A DNA stretch of 64,000 nt from Membranipora membranacea (Eukaryota > Bryozoa > Gymnolaemata > Cheilostomatida > Membraniporidae), in contig OU612075.1 in NCBI GenBank assembly GCA_914767715.1, positions 15,190,001-15,254,000 on the forward strand. Direction: 5' to 3'. Shown here in pieces: positions 51,005 through 62,211 of the stretch. Numbering within the stretch: the first letter of the stretch is position 1; each line of letters starts with the position of its first letter. The notes under the pieces were generated by a model. That model was not told the origin of the DNA. It did not search any database and saw only the letters and a list, made by a program, of their open reading frames with translations. Made by a program: the position numbers and the translations under genes.

Positions 51005-53384
51005 ATGGATGTATGGACAAGTCCTTTTGCCGAGACTAGACAGATTCAACATAAATCTACTAATCTGAGTAATTACAGAGACCAGCACTTCAAGGTCAGT
51101 GAGTGACAGTAACTCTAATTCAATTAATAAAGACTTTACAAAAATAAATAACCAAAATACCTACCTAAGTACCAACCTGATTATTAATATTATAAACGAG
51201 TACTTCTTCTTCTTCTTCTTCTAGTGATGTGCTAATGGTTTTCAAGCCATATAAACGCACAATTGACTAATCTTACTGCATGGGCCCTGGGGGCTTACAA
51301 TACATATCTTTACTTAGCCAATGTCCAGTATCAACCACCCAAAAACCTCCAAATTTGGTGTTTTTTGGGTGATTGATACTGGACATGGGTTGGCAAAGGT
51401 AACGTAAGGTATTGGTAAGGTTTTGTGATGTGTAACCAAGGTGTAATCCTTGATGTGATTAGGATATGGTTGTTTTCTGTCTATTTTGTGACAGAAGCAA
51501 TCACAGAGGCAAGCCAAGTAACCTGACTTGCCTGCCCTCTGCCATAAATTTGAGGTTTGACATCAAAAAATGTACTTCTCTAAGTTGTTGATTAATAGTG
51601 CATTCGATTAATTGAGCAAGTCTAATGGTCTGGTTCCCCTGTGGTCAAGGCTAGGCCTTGTGCTCAGAGAGTCTTCTGTAGTGGGCCTGTGAGAAATTGT
51701 TTCATTTTTCACCGGCTCATTGTGCAGCAGATTGTCTGAGCTAAAAAATACCTTGAGTACTGGGGCACTTGACCTCTGGCCTTGCATAAAATGTAGTGGC
51801 TGCCTGTGTTGAAAATTTGCTGACACTGTCAATCAACGGCATACCAAGGCATAATAGTCTTTGTAGTCTCGGAGTAAAAATTGCAACATTGATTGAAGAG
51901 TTTTCTTTGGCATGTTTTGCTTTCAATTATAGCCAGTTAATGTTATTTTCATAGGGAAGTCGTAACCAACAAGAAGATCGACTGAAGAATAGCACAACTC
52001 TGTATGTAGGCAACCTTTCCTTCTACACCACCGAGGAACAAATATGGGAGTTATTCTCACGTGGCGGAGATGTGAAGAGAATTGTTATGGGCCTTGACAA
52101 ACACAAGAAAACTCCTTGCGGTTTCTGCTTTGTCGAGTATCCTTTTCCAATCAAATGCTAAGTCCTAACAGTGTAGCCCGTAGAATAAATGAGATTTATG
52201 CCATGGTAAACTAAACCTTCCGAGATGGTTTTTCCCCAAGTAATCAGCCAACCAATCTGACGGAGTAACCATTAGTTGTGCACCTTGGTCCACATAATGA
52301 TAGATCAAAATATCCTCATTTCGGTAACAGTAGCTGCACAGATGTGAAGATATCAGAACCCTGTATTGGTAAGCTGTTGAGGCAGGACAGTGACAGGTAC
52401 TCTGTTTAGAATCTGTTACAAGTATCATTAGAGTCCCTGACTTAACTGTCTATGGTATAACACAAATATTCCCTTATTTGGTGCACAAAGTTTGCAGCCT
52501 TAACTCAGTATTTCCAGATATTATGACAGGCAAGATGCAGAAAGCTGTATGAGGTAAGTTCTACCTAAAAACTATATGAATCGCATCTGTGCAACTTGCA
52601 TCTTGAACCTGGATGTGCAATCTGAATCATTATTTTCAGATTGTGGCATTGTTTCCTTTCAAATTAAAAAAATCTGGCTGACTCTGTACATAAATAAAGT
52701 GCCGCATGACCAGGCTTAGTTGGATATAAACATTTGGTGGTTGTGATGGGATAAGAATCTCTTAGTAATCCCCACTCCACTTAAAATTCAGCCTGCAAAA
52801 ACTGGGAATCTGTATCTAGCCTTTTAACAATATCCCTAGTCTATCATAAGATAAAAGCATACTAAACTGGATTGTTTATATTAACAGATATGTTAACGGG
52901 ACAAGACTGGATGACAGGATAGTGAGAACAGACTGGGACGCTGGTTTTGTAGAAGGCAGACAGTATGGAAGGGGGAAATCCGGAGGACAGGTTTGTTTTT
53001 TTACTCCACATTATATCTGGATATAATACTAATATTTGTCAGTCATGATTCTCCTTGCTCACCAATGACACATAGAGTTAACGACTCACTGGTTATTGAT
53101 GGACCAATCATTCAAAGTCTGCCAGTGCTTCCTACCCTGATGGTGTGTTGATGACTTGGATAATATTCGAACATAAACCATGAAATTGTATCTTCACTCA
53201 TGATCTGACCAAGAAAATGAAGCTATTATTGTTAAATGTCTCCTTATGAACAAATGAAGAATGTAGTTGAATCCCTCATGCTCTATATTATTAGGTGAGA
53301 GACGAGTACAGGACGGATTATGATGATGGTAGAGGTGGTTACGGTAAAATTGTACAAGACAGAATACCAGCTAATCGTACGTGA
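51005..53384 (+). CDS. NCBP2: Nuclear cap-binding protein subunit 2 (CBP20), copy 1, canonical
   Basis: The small RRM subunit of the nuclear cap-binding complex, which binds the m7G cap together with CBP80. Five exons: 51005-51094, 51955-52136, 52518-52553, 52888-52990, 53295-53384; 501 nt, 166 residues (human 156). Cap-contact residues are all present: Tyr24 in NYRDQHF, Tyr47 in [10 protein letters not shown] (RNP2), Phe87 and Phe89 in CGFCFVEY (RNP1), and [17 protein letters not shown]. The C-terminal [18 protein letters not shown] is intact. Intron 2 has U12-type signals. AATAAA lies 116 bp after the stop. This copy most likely supplies the normal function. Confidence 0.95.
51317..51394. 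repeat. Foldback element in NCBP2 copy 1 intron 1
   Basis: The arms GCCAATGTCCAGTATCAACC / CACCCAAAAA and their reverse complement (TTTTTGGGTGATTGATACT, GGACATGGGTTGGC) flank a short centre. It has no coding content. Its terminal sequence is unrelated to the Mutator-like pair. Confidence 0.75.
52137..52517 (+). promoter_or_regulatory. U12-type (minor spliceosome) intron in NCBP2 copy 1
   Basis: The donor is GTATCCTTTT, an excellent match to the U12 5' splice site RTATCCTTT. The branch-like CCTTAAC sits 13-14 nt before the terminal CAG, as expected for U12 introns. Splicing gives GA/A, i.e. FVE-Y-Y-D-R, matching the CBP20 family exactly. Confidence 0.85.
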
Positions 53385-56300
53385 GATTGTTTCTATCTCT
53401 CCTGACCTTATCCTGTTGTATAGTATCCGATAATCTATGGACTTAGATTTTGCGACTGTACTACTTCAATATACAGCAATATTTGAACATTGGTGCAGCA
53501 AATAAACACTCTGTTATTACCATTCAGACAGAATGTAGCCTTCCTGAACTCATATAAACAACAGTTGATAGCATTGTTTAGCATGTCACATCCGTGCGAG
53601 ATTGTATGGGATCAAGGAGTTGTACCTAACAACTTGATGTGGCGCATACAATTTCATGATAGGCCTTTGTCTGATGTACGGCAACAGCAATATTCAATTC
53701 TGAGATATCAGGCCCGTCAACTACCATTTTTTATCGCTTCTAGGTCAAACATTGGAGATTCTATCTCATCTTATTTCTGTGAGAATTTTTTACATAAAAA
53801 TTACTATTGTTATTCTTCAGTGTACAGTTGGAGCTTTGTAAAATATGTTTGTTAGCGCAAAAATAGCCAGAGTTTCTTGCTGTGTCATGCATCTATGGAA
53901 TTTCTATCCAGTGCAGTGCTTTTCATCTCCCATCCATGGTGGTTCTGTTTTGTTTTTTTGAATACACATGCTCTGCAAAGTGAAGTTTCATCTGTTCTGT
54001 ACAAATCTGATCGACCAACATCTCTATCAATCAGGGTAATAACCAATCCTGGGTATGCAGAGATAGCACTCTTTGATGGACTAGTCCAGCGGTTTGCTGA
54101 GTGTTATTGTCACTAAGGGGAAGTATAAATAAGCTTCATATTCCTTGTTATATCAATGATGTTTGCCTGTATGTCTCGTTCAACATCAGAGATTAGAGGT
54201 AAAAGGAATTAATCTTGCGATCCTCATCAAAAAGAAGGATTTTCATTACTCCCCAGTATTAGGAAAAAAAAAAGAGTTTATTTATTAGATAAATCTGCTT
54301 CCAATATTTACCAAATTTAGTGTGGAATGAAGCTGTGAAATTTTCTGAGCCCACCCCCCCCCCCCACCTTCCCTGTTGTATTACTGGAGCCTAGCTTCCA
54401 ATTTTCCATGTCCGTTGGTGATACTGTTATAGTTTTATACTGCATCACATGATGTAGTCTTCTCACACTGTATATCACAGCAAGGAGTGGCTTGGTGACA
54501 GGTAGTTTCTACACTGGCATTCAGTTAATACACTGCGTCAAGGTTTTGTTCTATGCTTTGCACTCTGTTGCAACCGCTATAAAATGTTGAAGTTAACTTT
54601 TCTTACTAAATAAGAAAATATCTCCTATTTTAAGAACTACTGGAGCTAAGTTTTTTTCTAACTCATATCTACCATACTCCATGACATTTGACTGTTTACA
54701 TCCATTGATGAATATAAAGCATGGACATCAACTACCTGGATCACATAAGATAATAATAAATGTTCTTGTCTCTGTTATCACTTCCTTGATATAGGGAGTC
54801 CACTGACTATCAATGAATACACTGATGTGCCTGTCATACTTATTTTCAAGTTTCTGTTGGTTGCTAAGGATACCTGAACTTGCACAAACCTTAGATCAGC
54901 CTTTGATTGTGTGTTATAGTTGTACTGGATCATCAATTGCACTGGTTAAACTACGTAGCAACGGAACGTTTGGTGGAATTTTCTTTAGTTCTATTGTGCG
55001 TTTGAATTGTGCTCTATAATAAACAACGTAATTATTAGCGAGTTATACATGGAAAAAGCTTTGGATCAAAAACGCCATGCATAGCTAAAATTGTAATAAT
55101 AGAAGAAAATTGCTCATCACAACATACTGCATAGACAAAGCAAAACAAAAGCGCCACAAGAAAATACACGCCACAAATAATTTACTCAAGGAATGTGATA
55201 TAAATTAGGTATTACAATTGCCACACAATAAACTTACAATTTTTAGCTAAATCCAGATTTAAATTGAGATCGAGATATAAATACATCAAAGAGGGAGTTG
55301 TATATATAGCATGAGAGAGAGTGTATAACATTTAACCGGCATCAGCTAAAATACAATGCAATACAAGGAATTACACTCTAGATTAGAAACAAAGTAGCGA
55401 TCAACAATTTATGCAGTGTCAAATAAATACATATACATTGAGTTGCGGCATAAATTTTATCATGGAGCAGATTACAATATATGATAATTTATATCAAAAT
55501 AATTATGCATTTACACTTACTGAGATAAAATATAGTAAAGCTGACACAGGGACTTGGCTTGCAAATAGTGGCGGCGAACGGGTCTTACATATCCCTAGAA
55601 TAATTATAGTAACGTTTTAACTCGCCAATAACAAAAGTGTGACGGTGCAATGAAAATACATGTACATACAAAAGGGGTCTAGCCAGTATTTTAATTCAAC
55701 AACTGATAAAATGCCAAGGTTCCTAAATGTGGTAATAATACAATTAAGATGTGGTGTGCAATCAAATAATCAATATCATCCTCCAATGCGATTAAGCACA
55801 CAATTAAATTTTAACATTATTTCAAACAATATATAAACCGTAATAATTATTAACTTACTTCTGATAGTTGTATTAAGTTCACAGAGAAGAAAAACAGTAC
55901 TGATGGATAACAAAGTCATGTAGAGATATAAGACTGAGAAATAAGTTGTAAAATCTCCATCATCAAATAGTAAAAATTAACACAACTCGCCACTTGTAGC
56001 AACAAATACGAAGTGAGCTCTGGTGGCCTGAAAATAACAGGAGGAGATGATTTCTGAGAAGATAACTCCAGATACAATAGTAAAGCAAATCCCGTCAAGA
56101 ACTTGTGCAAATTGATTTTGAGGTCTCATGGGTAAAGAACACCTGATAACAGGGCCTACCACTTTTTATACTGTTGCAATAATTGTAAACCTAATTAAAC
56201 ATTATAATGTAGATTTATTTCAAACATTATGGCATCTGTATTAGGTACAACATAACCAATATTATGATTATGTTGGAACATGTCAGCCTGATCCATTTGT

Positions 56301-56652
56301 CTGCATTTTGAACATACCCCCTCTAACCGTTGGAAGGATAACAATTAGTCGAGGTGCAGACTTGATTTAGAAATAATTCAATGTTACATGATTATTACAT
56401 ATAATATGTTACAAAAAAGAAATACGCTAGACTGAGTAAACATTGCTGACAGTATTGAACAGTAACAGTGCAATCATTGAATATAGAAAGTTAATTGTTT
56501 GAATACCTTGAATGTGTAGAGTGATTATTGACAACTTTTGTCTTAAGAGGTACTGCATATGTAACATATATTATATTATAAGTTCAATAAATAGTGGTTG
56601 GTTTGATGAAACTTTGCAAGGTCTGACTGCATTAATTGAACTTCCACACAAA
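53385..56652. other. Intergenic region between NCBP2 copies 1 and 2
   Basis: 3.3 kb with no recognisable gene. It begins with the 3' UTR of copy 1 (AATAAA at 53501-53506) and contains a C homopolymer near 54353-54366. An open frame of about 120 codons at 53490-53855 has no ATG start that extends it and no family. Confidence 0.5.
53501..53506 (+). promoter_or_regulatory. Poly(A) signal AATAAA of NCBP2 copy 1
   Basis: Canonical hexamer 116 bp downstream of the stop codon. Confidence 0.5.
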
Positions 56653-59331
56653 ATGGCTGAACTCGAAGGCAAACCTAGTTACAGAGATCGAGGTTTTAAG
56701 GTCAGTATGTAGTAACTGTGATGGTGGAGTTATGAGAAAAAGGGCAGAGAGAAGAAAATCAATGTGATGTACTCTGCGAGCTCAAAGGTGTATGTCTTAT
56801 ATTTGAAGGCTAGGATTTTAATAAAAACTCAGTATATTGATCGAGGGTTGTTTTCATGTTGTCTGAGCAAGGAACGCAAGTTCTGCTGTGACTATTAGGT
56901 GCGGTGGACAAGTATGAAACTCCAGCACCTACAGTTCAAAAATTAAAGCTCAGCGTTTTGACCAATTCTAAATTGAAACTACATTGTACGTCATAGATAG
57001 TGATGTTTGCTCAGAAGATTGTCATTTGTATAGGTGTGTGGCGGTTCCTCGCTTATTTTCAATTGTGATTCATGTTTTACAACTAAAAGGGAACCGTAGA
57101 GGAGCGAGAGCATCAGCTGAAGACAAGCACAACTTTGTATGTAGGTCACCTATCCTTCTACACCACGGAAGGAGAGATATGGGAGTTATTCTCACGTTGC
57201 GGTGACCTAAAGAGAATTAAAATGGGCATTGACAGATACAAGATGACCCCTTGTGGTTTCTGCTTTGTCGAGTATCCTTGATCAATCGATAGGATAAGAT
57301 GTTGTTAATAAATAAGTTTTAAACCTTGATGACAAATAACCTCCTAGTTTACAATCAAACAATCTGATCTAAAATTAAAAAGGACTTCTGCTGTGTTCTT
57401 TATGGCAATTATCAAATTCAAGTTTATCTATACAGAAGTATTGTAAACTTTGGCGTTTAAAAGCTGAAAAATGTAGTCATTTGTGGATTGTTTAAAACCT
57501 CAAAGGTATTATAATATTGATAACTGAATCTTGTTATTACTCTTGACCAAGTCCTCTCAGATTTGAAGATCGAGAAGATGCAGAAACCTGTATGAGGTAA
57601 TTGTCACTCTATATAATTTATTGGACACAGTATCGGTGATCAATGATTTAGGGGCTTGGTCGCACAGTCAATTCAAAATATAAAAAAACTAAGCTATACA
57701 TAGATATATAGGGTAGTCTCAATACAAGGGTACACCAAACTATAAACACTTTTGCATGGCTACCCCAGTATATGGATCAGGCATGTCCAGTTTCTGAAAA
57801 GCTTAGTTCATTCCAAACACCTATGTCTCTACTGTATTTAATCTCTTGATTCTGTCTATGATTTTGTGTACATGTACGACGTTATTTTGAGCTGACGGTG
57901 TTTCAAACCAATTGTGCTGGTATATGACGTCCGTATTAATTGCCAACTGACTTGTGGGTAATTATATTTAGAAGACGTAATCTATAAAAAATACTGACAA
58001 TGTAACAATGAAACAGGACAAGACGAAACGATTTAACATGTGGTATGCAATGAAGCTAAACATAAAATTAAATCTTCATCAGAATTACAAACAAGACAAA
58101 AAACACTAAACAAAGTACACTAATTACAAAATGAATTTAAGCTCTTACAATTATTGATGGGAGAGGACGTTGAATTAACCAGCTGTTGTTGAGAAAATAG
58201 CTCCTCCGAGCTAATAATTAACACCGCTAAAAAAGGGTATGGATAGTCTTATATAACATTTGGTTGGATGATAATAATGAATGTGGAACACTTGACATAA
58301 TAATATACGCTCAAAATTAAGTTACAGCCATAGCAATTGATAGAATTCTCTACAAACAGTTTGCTACATATTAAGAACGCATCAGATAAAACTTATTCAT
58401 TAAAAAAATTAAACTTACACTTCGTAGGGTTCTATAATGTTTCTTGGAGCCAGTTGAAAACATGATAAACATAAAGATATTTGCTGGCGGCCAGAGATAA
58501 ACCTTCCTCTGGCTGAGCTGCCGCGTGTAACAATGCTGGCTGATGGTTAAAACAAATGAGTCATAGTCATAGCTATAGAACTCAGAACAATAAGAAAGCG
58601 CAAACAGCTGAGAGAAAAAGCTGGCTGCTATAGCTATGTTTATAACAAAATTATTGGTTATAATAAGGACAAATAATAATAATGCTAATTACCTTAATTA
58701 ACTGGTCTTTTAAATTTCTTCTTGCATCAAAAAAATTATTTATAAATAAAAATGTCCATCCCAAAACACTAATGTCCTTGATAGCTTATTCAGATGCAGA
58801 CATGACACAACTAAACAGTTTCTTCTGACAGGTATGTCAACGGAACAAGGCTAGATGACATGATAGTGAGAACAGACTGGGATGCTGGTTTTGTAGAAGG
58901 CAGACAGTATGGAAGAGGAATGGTGGGAGGACAGGTGAGTATTCAACTATTACTCTATCATCAAATGTAATCGATGGGCCTGTTCTGAACATTTTTCCTA
59001 CTCGCTTCCACATTATCTGGCAATTTGAACTTTAAAGATAGTTAAACACAATGTTAATGACTTGGCGAGAGAAGCAAGTTAGTTTCTCTATGTTCCTGTT
59101 GACTTTTGATCCACTGATAAATGATATCAAGCAGGAGCTAAAATTGAATGACTGTCGTTCACTTATGGCTTCCATTTCATTTGACATTATAAAAAACTCA
59201 TCTTGCCTAATTCTTGTTGACAGTTGAGAGATGAGACCACCTGGAATCCTAAACTCGCTATTGAGGCCAAGCGTCGAGAGTTAACAAAACAACAGCAGCA
59301 GCAGCATCAACAACAACAACAGCAGCGATAA
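56653..59331 (+). CDS. NCBP2-like (CBP20) copy 2 with poly-Gln C-terminus
   Basis: Five exons: 56653-56700, 57090-57271, 57561-57596, 58832-58934, 59224-59331; 477 nt, 158 residues, frame kept. Exons 2-4 have exactly the lengths of copy 1 (182, 36, 103 nt). Cap-contact positions are kept: Tyr10 (SYRDRGF), Tyr33 ([10 protein letters not shown]), Phe73/Phe75 (GFCFVE) and [17 protein letters not shown]. The N-terminus is shorter. The last exon has lost the VRDEYR...RGGYGK tail; it reads [20 protein letters not shown] and then a 12-residue Gln-rich run, ending in TAA. It may still bind caps but is likely altered in C-terminal contacts. The U12-type intron is conserved. Confidence 0.85.
57272..57560 (+). 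promoter_or_regulatory. U12-type intron in NCBP2-like copy 2
   Basis: Donor GTATCCTTG and branch-like CTCTTGAC, 14-15 nt upstream of the terminal CTCAG acceptor. It is at the same position and phase as the U12-type intron of copy 1. Confidence 0.8.
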
Positions 59332-60211
59332 CAACAGGGCATCTGTTATTCATCACATGTCACCGACCCACCACATCAAGGAGTGACACCATGATATCAT
59401 CAGTGTTACATAATATGTATCGGCAGACTTTTAAGATGTCACTACGGATATTATATCATCATTCATTTTTTGTTAAACCATCTCCATCGGCAAAAAATTG
59501 TACAACCCTTCGCTGCATTCCAAAGCGTTGTTAGCAGAACTATTCTTTATGCTTATACTGGCGATTGTTTGAACTTTCTGTTTTTTTAAATAATATTATG
59601 ATATTTTCAACTATACTTTCAGCCTTATTGTTTTTACGCAGGAGGTCGTATATTAATACACTCTGTATGTTAATATAATAGAGGACTTGTTTATGTGTAC
59701 AATATGTCATTGAAGGCAACTTCAACCTGAAGGCAAGCAATTTTTGAAAATTTTGTCCAACCTGATAAAATAAAATATCATCCTGGTGCATTTGGATTGT
59801 TAAAGTTCTCAACCTAAATAGTCTATTGTCAGATGGCTCAAAAGTGTTCAAAATTTTCCTCTTGCAGAAAAAAATGAGTATATACTTGTTGATTGGACCT
59901 CCTTCCGGTATAGTACCAAGGTACCCCAATGGTCTGAGGTTAACGATGATGGATATTATTACATACAATACTAGAGAACAATTAATTGCAGTGGTCACAC
60001 TATTCTTATTTATTTGTTATTGCATTCAACCATTAATCTATATTGGTGTGCACACTGAAGGCATGGAATGGTTTGTCCCTTGCCCTCTCATGTGAACAAG
60101 CCTTGAATCGTTATGTATTATATTTGTGATTTTGGAGCTTTGATAAAAATTACAGAGTCACCCTTTGAGCTGTTTTAATTGCGTTCACAGTTCTATGCTT
60201 GCACACACAAT
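59332..60211. other. Spacer between NCBP2 copies 2 and 3
   Basis: 3' flank of copy 2 and 5' flank of copy 3. No gene is recognised, although minus-strand frames up to about 150 codons occur by AT-rich chance. Confidence 0.45.
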
Positions 60212-62211
60212 ATGGATGTTGAGTCAAGTCCGTTTGGTGAAAGGAAATATACCGAAACCAAGAGAGCTACTGATCTAAGTGATTACCGAGATCAACATTT
60301 CGAGGTCAGTTTATAGGGAGATTATAATACTGGAGGAAATATGATAGTAACAACAGTAGATGCACCAGGATTGTGAATATATGTCACCAGGTGAAGCTAA
60401 TGGATGCTTGATATGCTCATCACTAGGGTGAAGTGACCATATGCAATAGTTCTGTAATTCTGCCTTTCATAATCTGTTAGGAAATTTCTTGGTTTCATTC
60501 AAACTGTTAAAATTACCACTTGAAGGGAGATCGCGGAGAGCAAGAAGATAATCTGATGAAAACCACAACTCTGTATGTTGGTAACCTGTCCTTCTAAAGA
60601 ATGCCAAAAAACAGCTATTTTTTGGGCATTCTTTTGCGTTAAATTCAAGAAAAAACAAATATGCAGTGAAAAAACCGGTGGCATTTCCTGTGTGCACCAT
60701 GGTTAATGAAAGCGGCTACGTATGTGAGAACTTTCAAAAAAAGTTTGTTTGACCACAATTATGGACATTTGGACAGGATATTTGACGTTATGCAAAAGTG
60801 GTGAAAATATAAGCTGTATTCGAGAGTCTACTGTCTTCGCAATATGCAAGCTAATTTGTTGAAAGTCAATGTGTATGACATTTAAAGTGTACTTTAAGAG
60901 AAAATCATAATTAATTTTGTTTCCAGCCTATGATCTGTTCTGATTGGATGATTGAAATTTCACATATTTTCAAGGCTTCACAAAAAAAAACGCATTGTAT
61001 GGCGTGTCGTAAAAAGTCAATTTAGACTAGCCATATATTAAAGAAAATCAAATTTTACGATGAACGCAATCTCTAAGTATACATTCCACCTATTTTGAAA
61101 TTTCTTGCAATTAATTTGACTCCTCCATCTGTATTGACAAAAACAGCACTTTCTGCCTCATTTCCTTCCTAAAATGACACAACGTCATTGAATCATGTTT
61201 TTGTTCAGGTATTCATTTTCAGTAGCTCGGCAGCTTTCCAACAGTATATGATATGTTGTTATTCGGATCGGTCTTTGACATTACCTTAAGAGAAATAAAT
61301 ATCATGGAAACTGTTTTCACAATTTTGAATATGATGCTTACTATTGCATGCAGCATAAAAAATATCTCATTTCACTGGTGAAGTTGTCTTATTACAATTA
61401 GTTTCTGCTCAAAAAATATCAAGCCTCCAGCACCTGAATAATTTAATGTTATTGCCCCACCAGGCTCAGCTCTAGGATCTGTGATATTTTGGCATATCAA
61501 ACTAATCTCACCCTTCAAACCGGCAAGGAAATTGATGAACGCGGGAGTCAAGAATAATGTGCTAGAATGATGAGTGGTCTCAAACTTACAGGCCTTGCTG
61601 TTGCATTACCTATTCCTAAATCAGCTTATTTATTATTGCAATCAATAAATAAATAAAAGCCACATATTAACATTACTGGATTTTGTGCAGCCCTTCATTG
61701 AAATGTACTTAGGAAGAATCTGGTTGTATTGCACCTTGAGAAACCATTAAAGCCTTGGATTGTTTTTGTTTTGACAGGTATGTGAATGGAACTAAGCTTG
61801 ATAACAGGGATATCAGAGTAGACTGGGACGCTGGATTTGTAGAGGGCCGACAGTATGGTAGAGGAAAGGGAGGAGCACAAGTAAGTTATTGTTATAAACT
61901 CAGAACTGTCATGTCACCTTTACTTTGGTTGTGGGCATGTTTTGAAGATTTGTATTGACGACTAAATAGGATACAGAAAATTTTGATCATGTCAATGCCA
62001 AAGGCTGCCATTGCTATACTTACAATTACTACTTCTACTACTAATAATAATTTCACGCTATCTATAATGAGCATATGAATCGCTGTCATTTTTCACAAAC
62101 TTGATCTTTGTTGCAAGATAAGAGATGATCACAGAAAGAGCTACGATGGTGGCAGGGGTGGTTTTAAGCCGACTGTACCGGAAGAAGTTAATGAAGCTGA
62201 ACAATCATGAT
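60212..62211 (+). pseudogene. NCBP2 copy 3, broken inside the RRM
   Basis: Preserved parts: exon 1 60212-60304 (...LSDYRDQHFE), the 5' part of exon 2 from 60526 ([10 protein letters not shown]), exon 4 61778-61880 ([20 protein letters not shown]) and exon 5 62119-62211 (IRDDHRKSYDGGRGGF... TGA). Homology to the other copies stops at 60596, in the middle of the RNP2 strand. The next base makes TAA, and a hairpin follows. The rest of exon 2 (with RNP1), the U12-type intron and the 36-nt exon 3 are absent up to 61777. The cap pocket cannot form. The remaining exons are well preserved, so the break is young. Splice sites of the surviving exons are intact. Confidence 0.85.
60596..60635. repeat. 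Hairpin at the breakpoint of NCBP2 copy 3
   Basis: AAAGAATGCC and GGCATTCTTT are inverted around an AAAAAACAGCTATTTTTT centre that is itself palindromic. It begins exactly where NCBP2 homology ends, so it probably marks the end of an inserted element or the scar of the rearrangement. Confidence 0.7.

Noticed and set aside
53490-53855. About 120-codon plus-strand open frame after NCBP2 copy 1
   Set aside because: It overlaps the likely poly(A) region of NCBP2 copy 1, begins with non-ATG codons, matches no family and has no exon partners.
59540-59998. 152-codon minus-strand open frame
   Set aside because: AT-rich chance frame in the 3' flank of NCBP2 copy 2. The composition is low complexity and no domain is visible.
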